A stretch of DNA of 64,000 nucleotides from Nostoc edaphicum CCNP1411 (GTDB taxonomy: Bacteria; Cyanobacteriota; Cyanobacteriia; Cyanobacteriales; Nostocaceae): the NCBI RefSeq assembly GCF_014023275.1, contig NZ_CP054698.1, forward strand, positions 5,789,001-5,853,000, given 5' to 3'. Of the stretch, positions 1-8,845 are shown one piece after another (position 1 is the stretch's first letter; each line of letters opens with the position of its first letter). The notes under the pieces were generated by a model, which searched no databases, was not told the origin of the DNA, and worked only from the letters and a program-made list of their open reading frames with translations. The position numbers were made by a program, and so were the translations under genes.

Positions 1-540
1 GTAGCTTGTGCGCGTGCTAATATCTGCGCTGCTGGGTTAGAAAATCAAGTTGAAATCATTGAAGGTAATATTTTCAACCTAGAGACAATCCCAGGAAAGT
101 TTGATTATGTATTGGCAGAAGCCATTCTCACAATGCAATCGCCATTGGGAAAAGCCAAGATTTTAGCTGAAATTCACAACAGACTCAAGCCGGGAGGTAA
201 ATTTCTCTCCCACGAACTATTAGCTAGTGACAAAGAAGAACAAATTCATGATGACTTAGCACGAGTAATTCGAGTTAATTCTACACCATTGTCAAAATCA
301 AACTGGATGACGGCTTTTGCAGCAGCAGGATTGCAAGTGCAAAAATGCCAAACTGATTCAATGAATTTATTGAATTTCAGACGGGTAGTTCAAGATGAAG
401 GTATTGTTAACACAACTCGGATTTTGTGGAATATATTGACGCAGAAAGATATTCGCAAGCGGGTTTTAGAAATTCACCAAGTTTTTCATAAATACCAACA
501 TGAATTAGGCTACATCATTTTGTGTGCTGTTGCCCAGTAA
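1..540 (+). CDS. SAM-dependent methyltransferase, C-terminal part (5' end outside window)
   Basis: The reading frame is open from base 1, so the gene starts upstream of the window; about 179 residues are visible. The visible part looks like the second half of a class I (Rossmann) SAM methyltransferase. An acidic strand-end segment (VEIIEGNIF) is followed by a strand like the motif before the catalytic region (FDYVLAEAILT) and then by the typical 'RLKPGGKFLSHE' post-motif segment. Substrate is unknown. A small cupin gene follows 93 bp downstream on the same strand, which suggests a shared small-molecule role, but that is inference. An internal ATG at 112 lies inside the fold and is not the real start. 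Confidence 0.8.
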   Translation, partial: VACARANICAAGLENQVEIIEGNIFNLETIPGKFDYVLAEAILTMQSPLGKAKILAEIHNRLKPGGKFLSHELLASDKEEQIHDDLARVIRVNSTPLSKSNWMTAFAAAGLQVQKCQTDSMNLLNFRRVVQDEGIVNTTRILWNILTQKDIRKRVLEIHQVFHKYQHELGYIILCAVAQ

Positions 541-633
541 CATAATTTATTCACCAAAACCATCGCCTGATAAATACTGATAATTTTTGAATGATTATCA
601 GCATTGATTTACGGTTCATAATCCTAAAATACT

Positions 634-981
634 ATGACCAATTCAATCACAATTAGCCCATCTTTTGTTATTCAACTCCAAGACAAAATTGAATATCCCA
701 GTGCGGGAGTTCTCAGCAAAGTGCTGCTGAAAGATAACGCTTGTCAATACACTCTATTTTGCCTAGCAGCTAATACTGATATTTCAGAGCATACCTCTAC
801 TCGGAATGCCACTATCAACGTCATCGAAGGCAGAGGTTTACTCACTTTATCTGGAGAAGATATTGCACTTAAACCTGGTGTTTTTGTCTTTATGTTTGCT
901 AATGCACCTCATGCCTTAAAAGCTGAAGAAAACCTGACATTTCTACTCACACTTTCTGAGAAAGTCGCAGAGAATAATTAG
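634..981 (+). CDS. small cupin-domain protein
   Basis: This 115-residue protein has the size and pattern of a single-domain cupin. Beta-rich segments surround an 'EHTSTRNATINVIEGRG' stretch like cupin motif 1 (His followed by an acidic/Gly end) and a 'PGVFVFMFANAPHAL' stretch like motif 2 (Pro-Gly...His). Cupins of this size bind a metal or small ligand and are often sensors or modifying enzymes; no substrate can be deduced. It lies between the methyltransferase and a hypothetical gene, all on the plus strand with short gaps, so an operon is plausible. Confidence 0.75.
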   Translation: MTNSITISPSFVIQLQDKIEYPSAGVLSKVLLKDNACQYTLFCLAANTDISEHTSTRNATINVIEGRGLLTLSGEDIALKPGVFVFMFANAPHALKAEENLTFLLTLSEKVAENN

Positions 982-1002
982 TTATTTATGGAGTCTGGAA
1001 AT

Positions 1003-1494
1003 ATGCGATCGCTACTTTTAACTTTTGCTCAAAATTTAAATTTCTCGGAAACTCAGTTGGAGGAAATACTATCACAACCTCTAACTGAAGTTCTCAACTC
1101 ACCTCAATTGCAGCAATCATTAAACAGCTTAGATACCAATTTGCTTAAGGAAACTTTACCCACAGCAGGAGGAGTTTTAGCTAAAGAATTACCACCTTTT
1201 TACAATTGGCTAAAAAATGAGTTGGGAGTCAAGCGGGTTCCTGATAGTCCTGATCACACAACAACATGGGTAATTGGTTTCGTCCATAATCAAGAAAGTT
1301 TAACTCATTTAGTTGAACTACACCAACCAGTACCTCGTCCGGCTTTAGAAGCTTCTATTCCCCGCTTGGTAGGGATGTTTGAAGGTGTCGAAGACGCGCA
1401 AGTTCGGCAGGAATGGCAAAAAGCGATCGCAGCTTTATGTCTAGTTCTAGTTGTCGCTGCACGCGAACGAGATAGAGAAGCTGTAGCAGTCTGA
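1003..1494 (+). CDS. hypothetical protein
   Basis: I do not recognise this roughly 163-residue protein. It is mostly helical by composition, Leu/Glu/Gln rich, with no signal peptide or clear metal motif; the C-terminal helix (AIAALCLVLVVAARERD) is hydrophobic but short and followed by charges. An ATG at 988 is in frame, but a GGAG sequence at 990-993 lies at good distance before the ATG at 1003, so I prefer the later start. It follows the cupin gene by about 21 bp and is probably co-transcribed. A hairpin terminator lies 29 bp after the stop. Confidence 0.65.
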   Translation: MRSLLLTFAQNLNFSETQLEEILSQPLTEVLNSPQLQQSLNSLDTNLLKETLPTAGGVLAKELPPFYNWLKNELGVKRVPDSPDHTTTWVIGFVHNQESLTHLVELHQPVPRPALEASIPRLVGMFEGVEDAQVRQEWQKAIAALCLVLVVAARERDREAVAV

Positions 1495-1522
1495 TAACTC
1501 TTTACGGAAAATTAAACTTGTG

Positions 1523-1542
1523 AAACCTGCTGAGGCAGGTTT
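1523..1542. terminator. intrinsic terminator hairpin between convergent genes
   Basis: An 8-bp perfect stem (AAACCTGC / GCAGGTTT) with a TGAG loop lies between the hypothetical gene on the plus strand and the Crp-type regulator on the minus strand. The A/T ends of the stem give a U-tract on either strand, so it probably serves both genes. Confidence 0.75.
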
Positions 1543-1564
1543 TCTCTATGTAATAGCAAATACT

Positions 1565-2263
1565 CTAATCTATATCTCCAGAAGCGATCGCATCCAATTT
1601 ATCAGCATCAAGTATGGTAATCGTTCCACCCCGATGATAGGCAACTACTGACTTGAGACTTTTAATTAACCGCACACATTCTTCGTAAGTAATGCCACTA
1701 CTTCGAGCCATACGATAATAAGATAATTTGACTTTTAAGCACTCACCTTGTGAGGTAGATTCAGTTCCAGATTCGGCAGCAAAATATTGAATTAATCTGG
1801 CAAGGCGAACAATAGCTCTTTCAGAAACTAATCCGTGGACTGTTTCATGTAATTGCTGAATCCGACTGTTAAAAACCATCAGCATTCGTAATGCAATTTC
1901 AGGATTTTCTCCAATAGCTTTTAATAAAGCATCTCGCTCTACAGTGAGAATTTCACAATCAGATTCAGCAGTTACAGTTGCCGGAGAAATTCTATTTCCT
2001 AACAAAGCAGGAGCCGCAAAAATTTCCCCAGCAGTTAAGGCGCGGAGAATGGTTTCTTTCCCCGTTGTTGCTATTTTGGTAACTTGAATTGAACCACTGA
2101 CAACAGCATAGAGTTTTGCTGGTAAGACATCGCCCTCATGCAGAATAATCTCTCCTTTGCGATGATGTTGTACCTGAGTGTAAGGTTGCAAATTTATCTT
2201 TTCTGCTGTTTCTAAACCCGCAAACACAATAATTTGTGAGAGTTGTTCCAGGGATGCCTGCAT
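1565..2263 (-). CDS. Crp/Fnr-family transcriptional regulator
   Basis: About 232 residues. The N-terminal half is a cyclic-nucleotide-binding-like beta-roll (GEIILHEGD, LYAVVSGSIQV, GEIFAAPALLG, ATVTAESDCEIL), followed by the long dimerisation helix and a C-terminal winged helix-turn-helix of Crp type (RMARSSGITYEECVRLIKSL). It probably binds DNA as a dimer and responds to a small effector. No cysteine cluster of FNR type is visible. The longest ORF starts at 2305 but overlaps the upstream amidase gene. The ATG at 2263 begins the normal fold and lies only 2 bp after the amidase stop, so the two genes look like one operon. Confidence 0.85.
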   Translation of the reverse strand: MQASLEQLSQIIVFAGLETAEKINLQPYTQVQHHRKGEIILHEGDVLPAKLYAVVSGSIQVTKIATTGKETILRALTAGEIFAAPALLGNRISPATVTAESDCEILTVERDALLKAIGENPEIALRMLMVFNSRIQQLHETVHGLVSERAIVRLARLIQYFAAESGTESTSQGECLKVKLSYYRMARSSGITYEECVRLIKSLKSVVAYHRGGTITILDADKLDAIASGDID

Positions 2264-2265
2264 GA

Positions 2266-3669
2266 TTAGCCTGATATTGCAAAGGCTGGACGATGATGAA
2301 TCCAAGGGTTAGCCGCTTCTAATTGTGCTGCTAGGCTGATGAGTGTGGCTTCTGCAGCAGGTTTACCAATTAGCTGCACACTGATGGGTAAACCTTTACT
2401 ATCAAAGCCTACAGGAATTGCGATCGCAGGTTGTCCAGTTGCATTCGCAGGCGGACAAGGGGCAACCCATTGAATAATATTTTGGAATGTCTCTTCTGGA
2501 CTCAAAGAAGCCCATTCCCCAACGCGGATGGGTGAATGTAGATAAACTGGCAATACCAGCACATCCACGGTATCAAAAAACGCGACAATCTGCCGTGCCA
2601 CTACCTGCATTTGGGAAACTGCTTGGAGGTATTGGGCAACAGAACCTGTGCGTGCAAATAGCCAGCGATTCAATGGCTGCAAGGCTTCAACAGGAAGTCC
2701 CGATGCAGCTACCCCAGCTTGCCAGACGATTTGAAATGGTTCAACTAAACCGCTAAAATCTGGGGATTTGTGTTCAACTTGATGGCCGAGTTGTTCCAAT
2801 AACTCAACTGTTTGGCGGACACCTTGCTGACAGTTGGCGTCAGCTTCTCCCAAAGGAGAAATGCTAGTGTCAAAAGCAATTCGCAAAGCACCGAATTTTG
2901 TCTGAGTGGCGGCGAGAAATGATGGTTCAGGATCGGGCAACCAGTAAGGATCGCCTGTGACATAGCCAGATATGGTATCCAAAAGGGCAGCAGCATCAGC
3001 GACGGTACGGGCGATCGGGCCGTTGACGGCAATTCCAGCGAGGCGTTCGCCTACGGGTGCTTTACTCACCCTGCCTCTGGATGGTTTGAGTCCCACCAAA
3101 CCACAACAAGCCGCAGGCCCCCGAATCGAACCACCGCCATCGGAACCTTGAGCGATCGCACACAATCCCGCTGCTACCGCAGCCGCTGCGCCACCACTGG
3201 AACCGCCAGGAGTGTATTCTAAATTCCACGGATTTCTAGCTGGGGGAAAACCCGTAGGTTCGCTGTAAGGTAATGAACCTAATTCGGAAGTAGCTGTTTT
3301 ACCAAGAATAGTAAATCCAGCTTGCTTAATCCGCGTTACTACACCATCATCATAGTTAGGGATATTATTCAGTAATGCCGGATTTCCAAAAGTACAGGTA
3401 ATACCCGCTACGGCGTTGAGGTCTTTAATGGAAATTGGCACCCCAAAAAATGGTGGTAGTTCTGAGGTAGTTGTCAATAATTCTGTTTTAGCTTTGGCAT
3501 CTGCGATCGCTAATTCTGCCGTCACCGTAAAATAACTTCCTAATTGGGGATTTAATTGCCCAATTCGTTCTAAATATATTTCTACCAACTCTAGTGGTGA
3601 TACTTCCCGGCGACGAATTAATTCCGCCAACTCTAGTGCTGGGGTAAATGCTAAATCAACTTCATTCAT
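2266..3669 (-). CDS. amidase (amidase-signature family)
   Basis: 467 residues, full length for the amidase-signature family. The Ser-cisSer-Lys catalytic apparatus is visible: the Lys in 'SIKDLNAVAG' near residue 82, the cis-Ser in 'TPGGSSGGAAAAVAAG' near residue 158, and the nucleophile Ser in 'GSDGGGSIRGPA' near residue 181. The family hydrolyses amide bonds in the cytoplasm. It includes GatA, but the lack of neighbouring gatB/gatC and the family breadth make a general amidase the safer call. The Crp-type regulator follows immediately on the same strand, which suggests co-expression or regulation of a nitrogen or amide utilisation function (inference). Confidence 0.88.
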   Translation of the reverse strand: MNEVDLAFTPALELAELIRRREVSPLELVEIYLERIGQLNPQLGSYFTVTAELAIADAKAKTELLTTTSELPPFFGVPISIKDLNAVAGITCTFGNPALLNNIPNYDDGVVTRIKQAGFTILGKTATSELGSLPYSEPTGFPPARNPWNLEYTPGGSSGGAAAAVAAGLCAIAQGSDGGGSIRGPAACCGLVGLKPSRGRVSKAPVGERLAGIAVNGPIARTVADAAALLDTISGYVTGDPYWLPDPEPSFLAATQTKFGALRIAFDTSISPLGEADANCQQGVRQTVELLEQLGHQVEHKSPDFSGLVEPFQIVWQAGVAASGLPVEALQPLNRWLFARTGSVAQYLQAVSQMQVVARQIVAFFDTVDVLVLPVYLHSPIRVGEWASLSPEETFQNIIQWVAPCPPANATGQPAIAIPVGFDSKGLPISVQLIGKPAAEATLISLAAQLEAANPWIHHRPAFAISG

Positions 3670-3877
3670 AGGTTAGTGAATGGGTAATTTTATCTTTCTC
3701 TGGGATTTTGAAACTGAAATTGTTACTTTAGCAGGATTTGTGGGAATTATACATTTCATAGCTCCTGAGATTTGTGACTAATTTAGGATGCTCAGATGCA
3801 ACAGACGAGGTTATGTTCTTACTCAAGCCATTTTAATTGTTTTGCATAAACTTTCGACAAATCCCTAAGGGGTATTT

Positions 3878-5377
3878 ATGGCTAACTTAGAAATACTTGT
3901 TAGTGAATTGCCAACACTGATTCAGAGTCTAAAACTGACTATTGGCGATTCTAATGAAATCATGGAACAAATTATCCTGATCAATAATGCTCAGGAACAA
4001 CTACGGAATCTCAAAAAATTAATTGCTCAGGAATTGAAATTTGATCACGCCAAAAATTCTGCGATCGCTACACTTCCTCGAATCAGTACAGTCGCTACTT
4101 TGTTTATCCCTAACCTAGGATTAGTAGATCCAACCATAGCTGAAAAATTCGGGAACTCAGAAACTAAAATTTCATTAACTGATTTACAATCAAAAATTGA
4201 TAGCTGGATTGAATGGGGTTATTTTTTGCAAGCAATAGCTGCTGATATCCTTAGTGATATGCAATTAGTAAATAAACTAAATTCTGATATTAGTTATCCA
4301 AGCATAGCTACTGAGTTTAAAGCACTTAATGAAAACTTAAAGATTAACTTAGACTTTGCTAAGTCTCATATTTTACAACGTCAAATTCAAAAAGTCAGTA
4401 ATATTCAAAAAGAGTTATTACAGTTACAGCAAAAATTAAATTATATTTTTCATACTATTAAAAACAGTCGTAGCTTATTAAATATTTTATTAGGAGTGTC
4501 TGCTTTTTATGGGAAATCTGGCTTTGCTTTAGAGTGGTTAGATGATGACCACGAATTAATTATATCGAGCGAGGAAAAATTTCAAGAATTGACAGATATT
4601 CTCAATGATTGTGATTTTTTTCAAGAACAAATAGCTGCTTTAATTATTCAGAGTGACGCTTTAAGTGAACAAGCGGAACAAGCTCTGAAAAAGATTGAAC
4701 AGGAAAGCAATAAAGAAGCAACCATTAGTCAGAAAGTAGAAAGAGTACCAAAGTTTTGGACACCAAAACTAGTCCGTTCAGCTTTGATTGTAGCCTCAAG
4801 TTTATTAATCTTGGGTTTTGGTGCTTGGAAAATTAAAGAGCAAAGTCCACAATTACAACAGATTAGTCTAAGTTTAACTCAAGAAGGAAGTGCGATTGTC
4901 CCAGACGCTAGCGCAGCCATCGCTAAGTTTAAATCTGCTCAAAAACTTGGACTAGAGGCAGCCTCTCTGGTTCAAAATCCACCGCATCCTCTAAAAGTCT
5001 GGCAGCAAGCAGAAACTAAATGGCATCAGGCAATAATCTTGTTAGATAGCATTCCTGATGAAACATCAATTTACGACCAAGCCAAGAATAAATTAGCTTA
5101 CTATCAGAATAACTATAAATCTATCAGTCAAAGAGTGCTAATTGAAAAGAAAGCGGTAGCAAACTTAGAATCAGCCCAAAAACTGGCAATAGAAGCTAAT
5201 TTATTTGTCCAAAATTCGCCTCACTCACTACTAATTCAGCAGCAAGCAAAACATAAGTGGGAGCAAGCAATAAATTTATTAGAAGCGATTCCAGAGAGTG
5301 CGTCTGTCTCTATACAGGCTAAAAAAATACTTCCTATTTATAAAACTAACTATGCGGCTATCAGTCAAATAATTTAA
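3878..5377 (+). CDS. single-span membrane protein with helical repeats
   Basis: 499 residues, not recognised by name. Residues 1 to about 295 are long amphipathic helices, probably coiled coil and cytoplasmic. One transmembrane helix lies near residues 302-322 (SALIVASSLLILGFGAW). The C-terminal part has two copies of a roughly 75-residue helical repeat (about 346-420 and 421-495). Both contain 'SAQKL', 'LVQN/FVQN..P', a 'KW.QAI.LL..IP' core and a Tyr-x-x-(I)Ser end. The repeat core resembles that of the 694-residue protein at 52165. A good ribosome site (AAGGGG) precedes the ATG. Function unknown; base composition is A/T rich compared with neighbours. Confidence 0.75.
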   Translation: MANLEILVSELPTLIQSLKLTIGDSNEIMEQIILINNAQEQLRNLKKLIAQELKFDHAKNSAIATLPRISTVATLFIPNLGLVDPTIAEKFGNSETKISLTDLQSKIDSWIEWGYFLQAIAADILSDMQLVNKLNSDISYPSIATEFKALNENLKINLDFAKSHILQRQIQKVSNIQKELLQLQQKLNYIFHTIKNSRSLLNILLGVSAFYGKSGFALEWLDDDHELIISSEEKFQELTDILNDCDFFQEQIAALIIQSDALSEQAEQALKKIEQESNKEATISQKVERVPKFWTPKLVRSALIVASSLLILGFGAWKIKEQSPQLQQISLSLTQEGSAIVPDASAAIAKFKSAQKLGLEAASLVQNPPHPLKVWQQAETKWHQAIILLDSIPDETSIYDQAKNKLAYYQNNYKSISQRVLIEKKAVANLESAQKLAIEANLFVQNSPHSLLIQQQAKHKWEQAINLLEAIPESASVSIQAKKILPIYKTNYAAISQII

Positions 5378-5400
5378 AACTCAACTTCCCGTCTATATTC

Positions 5401-5475
5401 CAATACAGTTCAGATAAGACCAAAACACTTGTAGAGACGGCGATTTATCGCTTCTTGAAAACCCACAATTTTGTA
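5401..5475. repeat. interspersed repeat, inverted copy of the one at 37573
   Basis: The segment from CAATACAGTT to the TACAAAATTG complement matches the reverse complement of 37573-37673 nearly base for base, apart from an extra internal block in the other copy. Its centre is the GAGACGGCGATTTATCGC palindrome family also seen at about 8701, 27776-27840, 29962 and 38174. It sits 23 bp after the preceding gene. Confidence 0.8.
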
Positions 5476-5710
5476 CTATTAGCCCTTCACCCAAGCGTAT
5501 TTGACAAACACCAACATTGTTTAGCACAATTAATACGCAAAGCCATTGTCTTGACTCAAGGTAAGATATCACAGAACGTTTTCAGCAGTTATTGCTGGGC
5601 AAATCCAAAAATATTTGATAGTTCTCAGACATCTTCTAAGTATTATGTCTAGAAAAATTGAGATGTGTAAATATTAAAACTTAGATTTTCTAACTCAAGG
5701 ATTAAGTATT

Positions 5711-5779
5711 ATGTCTAATAATTGTGAGGTATCGTTGAATTTAGATAGTATGTTTTTCAACTTTATGGTTACTATCTAA
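5711..5779 (+). CDS. possible 22-codon peptide ORF
   Basis: An ATG preceded at 9 bp by AAGGA opens a 22-codon frame (MSNNCEVSLNLDSMFFNFMVTI). It is followed 11 bp later by a strong terminator-like hairpin and then by the desaturase-like gene. The 14-bp sequence AAGTATTATGTCTA around its start also occurs at about 5637-5650. It could be a small leader peptide or chance; nothing else supports it. Confidence 0.2.
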   Translation: MSNNCEVSLNLDSMFFNFMVTI

Positions 5780-5790
5780 TTAATCAACAT

Positions 5791-5809
5791 AAAAGCCGAA
5801 AAGGCTTTT
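5791..5809 (+). terminator. hairpin upstream of desaturase-like gene
   Basis: AAAAGCC and GGCTTTT form a 7-bp stem with a GAAAA loop followed by A/T-rich sequence. It lies 46 bp before the start of the desaturase-like gene with no confident gene immediately upstream, so it may end a short transcript from 5650-5790 or attenuate the next gene. Confidence 0.5.
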
Positions 5810-5855
5810 AAAAAGTGTTATTTCTTCTTAAACTCGCTATTACGAGGAATGAAAT

Positions 5856-6767
5856 ATGTCAGTTATTACTAATATTCGATTAGTAGATAAACAACCTGTA
5901 AAATTTTTTTATATTTCACTAGCTTGGGTGATATATCTGTTTTTTTTGCCTTATGTTTATGCTTCAATAAATATGTTTTCCATCTTTTTTATAGTTTTTC
6001 CAGGAGTTTATATTCTCTGTTTGCTAGCACAACTTATGCATGAATGTTGGCATGAATATTTCCCCGACATCGACAATAAGTTTTTTTACTTAATATTATC
6101 TTGGATGATTTTTCTTGATCCACAAACCTTTGATATAGTACATCCTTATCATCATTCTCAAGTGAATACTTACAATGATATAGAGTTTCATCCTCTAGGA
6201 GAGATTAAGAATAAAATATTGCGAATTATTTATAACTTTTTGGAAATATGTTTAGGGAACATATTTGTTTTAATCGTGGCAAAGTTCCAAATATTGAAGC
6301 ATCCAAAACTTAAACAGCATTACTGCTTTAGGAAACTAATAATTTCTATTTTGATGCGGATTCTTATTTGGGGTGGGATTGGTTACACTTCGCATTTACT
6401 ATTAGGAGTAACTACAGGTCAAATTGTAGTTTCTGATTATATTACCTGTTGGATAGGATCTTTTATAGTTCATCATTGTGAACTCATAGAACATGGAAAC
6501 CTGATTATAGAAGGGAACTTAAAAGAGCGTAATTTAAAAACCAGAAACTTGAAATCTTCTGGTATTTTAGAAAGATTTTTTCTGTTTATCACCCATAACC
6601 ATTGTCTAGAACATTCACTACATCACTCTATATCTAATATTTACACTCGACCATTTCCTCAAACAAATGCTCTACCAGACAAAACTGTGTATATTTCATT
6701 TAGTGAATATTTAGTTATCCTCAAAGATATGCTTACAGGTAAATGCCCAATCACTAATCTTGAATAG
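5856..6767 (+). CDS. fatty-acid-desaturase-like membrane protein
   Basis: 303 residues with several hydrophobic segments (about 18-37, 41-60, 78-88, 128-145, 160-185). Three histidine clusters are typical of di-iron membrane desaturases and hydroxylases: HECWH at 62-66, HPYHH at 96-100, and a C-terminal cluster near 246-258 containing HNHCLEHSLHH. The order and spacing fit the desaturase superfamily, but the protein is shorter than typical acyl-lipid desaturases (about 350 residues) and very A/T rich. The substrate could be a lipid, carotenoid or other hydrophobic molecule. A GAGG ribosome site lies just before the ATG. It stands alone, convergent with map. Confidence 0.7.
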   Translation: MSVITNIRLVDKQPVKFFYISLAWVIYLFFLPYVYASINMFSIFFIVFPGVYILCLLAQLMHECWHEYFPDIDNKFFYLILSWMIFLDPQTFDIVHPYHHSQVNTYNDIEFHPLGEIKNKILRIIYNFLEICLGNIFVLIVAKFQILKHPKLKQHYCFRKLIISILMRILIWGGIGYTSHLLLGVTTGQIVVSDYITCWIGSFIVHHCELIEHGNLIIEGNLKERNLKTRNLKSSGILERFFLFITHNHCLEHSLHHSISNIYTRPFPQTNALPDKTVYISFSEYLVILKDMLTGKCPITNLE

Positions 6768-6811
6768 GTAAGCAGGACTTAGGTAACCCCTTTGAAAAAG
6801 TCTAGTATGGA

Positions 6812-6843
6812 GGAGATAAGGAAGAAAATTCTACCTTATCTCC
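6812..6843. terminator. bidirectional terminator between desaturase-like gene and map
   Basis: A perfect 10-bp inverted repeat (GGAGATAAGG / CCTTATCTCC) with a 12-nt loop lies between two convergent genes. T-rich sequence follows on each strand. Confidence 0.7.
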
Positions 6844-6903
6844 CTCATGCTTTTTCTCATTTAAAGATTACTGAATTGGTTCACATCTCTCAACAACAAA
6901 TAA

Positions 6904-7731
6904 TTACAATTTAGAACGGTCAGTCAAAATCTCATAACCATTCTCTGTCACTAATACTGTATGCTCAAACTGAGCCGACAAAGAATTATCCATAGTGACT
7001 GCTGTCCAACGGTCAGATAATGTGCGCGTATGTCTAGAACCCGCATTTAAAATTGGCTCAATTGCCAGTGTCATCCCCGCACGGAGTTTAACATTTGGCA
7101 TCTCGCGGGTACGGTAGTTAAATACTGAAGGTTCTTCGTGCAGGTTACGACCGACACCGTGTCCAGTGAACTCTTCAACTATACTAAAGCCGTTAGCTTT
7201 CACATGGTCTTCAATTGCGCCAGCTAAGTCAAGTAGGTATACACCAGCCTTTACTTGTTCAATGCCTTTATATAAAGCTTCTTCTGCTACGCGAATTAAT
7301 TTAGCAGCTTCTTGTGTCACTTCACCGACAGCAATTGAAATGCAAGAATCACCATGAAAGCCTTGGTAATAAGCTCCTGTATCTACTTTTAATACATCCC
7401 CTGCACGAATAACTTTCTTGGGACTAGGAATGCCGTGTACAGCTTCATTGTTAATGCTGGAGCAAATAGAACCTGGAAAACCGTGATATCCTTTGAAACT
7501 CGGTGTTGCACCCATTTCGCGGATACGTTTTTCTGCATAAACATCTAAATCAGCCGTAGTCATTCCCGGCTTTACTAGCTCGGAAATTTCTTTTAAAACA
7601 GTTGCGACAATTGTCGCTGATTGCCGCATGATTTCAATTTCACGTGGCGATTTAATTTCAATTCCTCGGCGTTGTTTTTTCGCAGGTGCAGGCTGAGTAG
7701 CTTGAGAAAGTAAGTTACTGAAAATGTTCAT
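6904..7731 (-). CDS. map: type I methionine aminopeptidase
   Basis: 275 residues. It removes the N-terminal methionine from new proteins. The pita-bread fold signature residues are clear: metal-binding Asp in '[17 protein letters not shown]', His in '[14 protein letters not shown]', Glu in 'LAIEPIL' and Glu in 'QFEHTVLV', plus the substrate-pocket segment '[18 protein letters not shown]'. The N-terminus has a short basic extension (residues 1-25) before the catalytic domain. Cyanobacteria often carry more than one map paralogue. No partner gene is adjacent. Confidence 0.95.
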   Translation of the reverse strand: MNIFSNLLSQATQPAPAKKQRRGIEIKSPREIEIMRQSATIVATVLKEISELVKPGMTTADLDVYAEKRIREMGATPSFKGYHGFPGSICSSINNEAVHGIPSPKKVIRAGDVLKVDTGAYYQGFHGDSCISIAVGEVTQEAAKLIRVAEEALYKGIEQVKAGVYLLDLAGAIEDHVKANGFSIVEEFTGHGVGRNLHEEPSVFNYRTREMPNVKLRAGMTLAIEPILNAGSRHTRTLSDRWTAVTMDNSLSAQFEHTVLVTENGYEILTDRSKL

Positions 7732-8011
7732 AGGAAATTAATAATTACTGGTGGCTCTGCCGCTGAAGTATGAATGCTTTCTCTAGATTACTTGAGAAAT
7801 AATATCTATAATTTAAGTTATTTTAATCCCTGATCGAGATTCTTCCAGTTTAGCCGCTAACGTATATAGAATAACACATTCGCATACTCTTAATGTGTTG
7901 GACTTGAATCAAAACTGCTATCACTGATTTTTGGATACACACTATGGCATCTAGATCAATTATCTTTAATTGAAACATTAAACGGCTACCAAATACTTAG
8001 TCAAATAGTTT

Positions 8012-8536
8012 CTAATTATTGATGGCAATCTCTCCAGTCATACCTGCTTCTGTATGTCCCGGTATTGAACAACGCAAGCCATAAGTACCAGATTTCAGAG
8101 GCACAAATACCCATTCGGCCTCAGCACCAGGCTTAAGTTCTAGTTCGTGAATGGCTCCTTTAATTTCTACTTTGCCTGCTTGGACTTTTTGTGTCCAGAT
8201 GCCATCGGCAAAATCTTTAGCAGTAAAATAGTGCTTCAGTTGGCTGGGATTGGTAAGTTGTAGTTGATAGCGTTTGCCAGCCAGGAATTCCAAATGATTT
8301 GGTTCAAACTTGAGTTCGTTAGCCGAATTACCCAAGCTAATTGTAATTTCTGTAGCTGGTTGCTTGAGCAAATCGCCAGACAAATTCGCCGCCATTGCTG
8401 GAGTAACAGCGATGAAATTTAGTCCTAGGAACAACGTTAATATCACGTATTTTTGTTGTAATATTTGCAGCCAAGCAGTAGTTGTGAAAGCAAGAGATGT
8501 AACTATGATTTGGTATAAATGGTTGTAAGTTATCAT
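8012..8536 (-). CDS. secreted cupredoxin (plastocyanin/azurin-like copper protein)
   Basis: 174 residues. A hydrophobic signal segment (about 30-48, ending TPAMAAN) implies export to the periplasm or thylakoid lumen. The C-terminal domain has the type-1 copper ligand pattern: a His in 'LKHYF', then Cys, His and Met in 'LRCSIPGHTEAGM'. It is related to plastocyanin but the sequence around the first ligand and the N-terminal strand are unlike petE, so I do not assign petE. The N-terminus before the signal is unusually long (about 29 residues); a later start is possible. Confidence 0.8.
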   Translation of the reverse strand: MITYNHLYQIIVTSLAFTTTAWLQILQQKYVILTLFLGLNFIAVTPAMAANLSGDLLKQPATEITISLGNSANELKFEPNHLEFLAGKRYQLQLTNPSQLKHYFTAKDFADGIWTQKVQAGKVEIKGAIHELELKPGAEAEWVFVPLKSGTYGLRCSIPGHTEAGMTGEIAINN

Positions 8537-8771
8537 CAGTAGTTCTCAAAAGACAATGCTATTAATAGGTAGCGGGAAAAACCATTTTACCCATTCTTTA
8601 TATTATCCATCCCTAATGTCCATCTCTAGTAGTGTGTCAACTTTAAATTGATGGGTAATACCAATTCAATTAATGATTGCAACACATCCTTGGGTGAAAG
8701 ACGCGATTCATAGCGTCTCTACAAATGGTCTATTTGTCGCATTCTTTTTTCAAATTGGTATAAGAAAGTTC

Positions 8772-8820
8772 GTAGTAAGGACTTTAGTCCTTATTTTTTA
8801 AGCACTTTAGTGCTTACTAC
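8772..8820. repeat. compound palindromic repeat
   Basis: Outer arms GTAGTAAG and CTTACTAC enclose two small perfect hairpins (AAGGACT..AGTCCTT and AAGCACT..AGTGCTT). It lies just after the 3' end of the M16 peptidase gene. The rest of the 300-bp gap to the cupredoxin gene holds another short palindrome of the GACGCGATT-type family at about 8701-8723 and no gene that I can support. Confidence 0.7.
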
Positions 8821-8845
8821 AAACCCTCAATAGCTTGACAAAGTA

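Noticed and set aside
5455-5652. 65-codon open frame after the repeat at 5401
   Set aside because: It starts within an interspersed repeat that is also present, inverted, at 37573, and has no ribosome site or family features.
8012-8536. Assignment as plastocyanin petE
   Set aside because: Copper ligands are present, but the sequence around them and the long N-terminus differ from plastocyanin.
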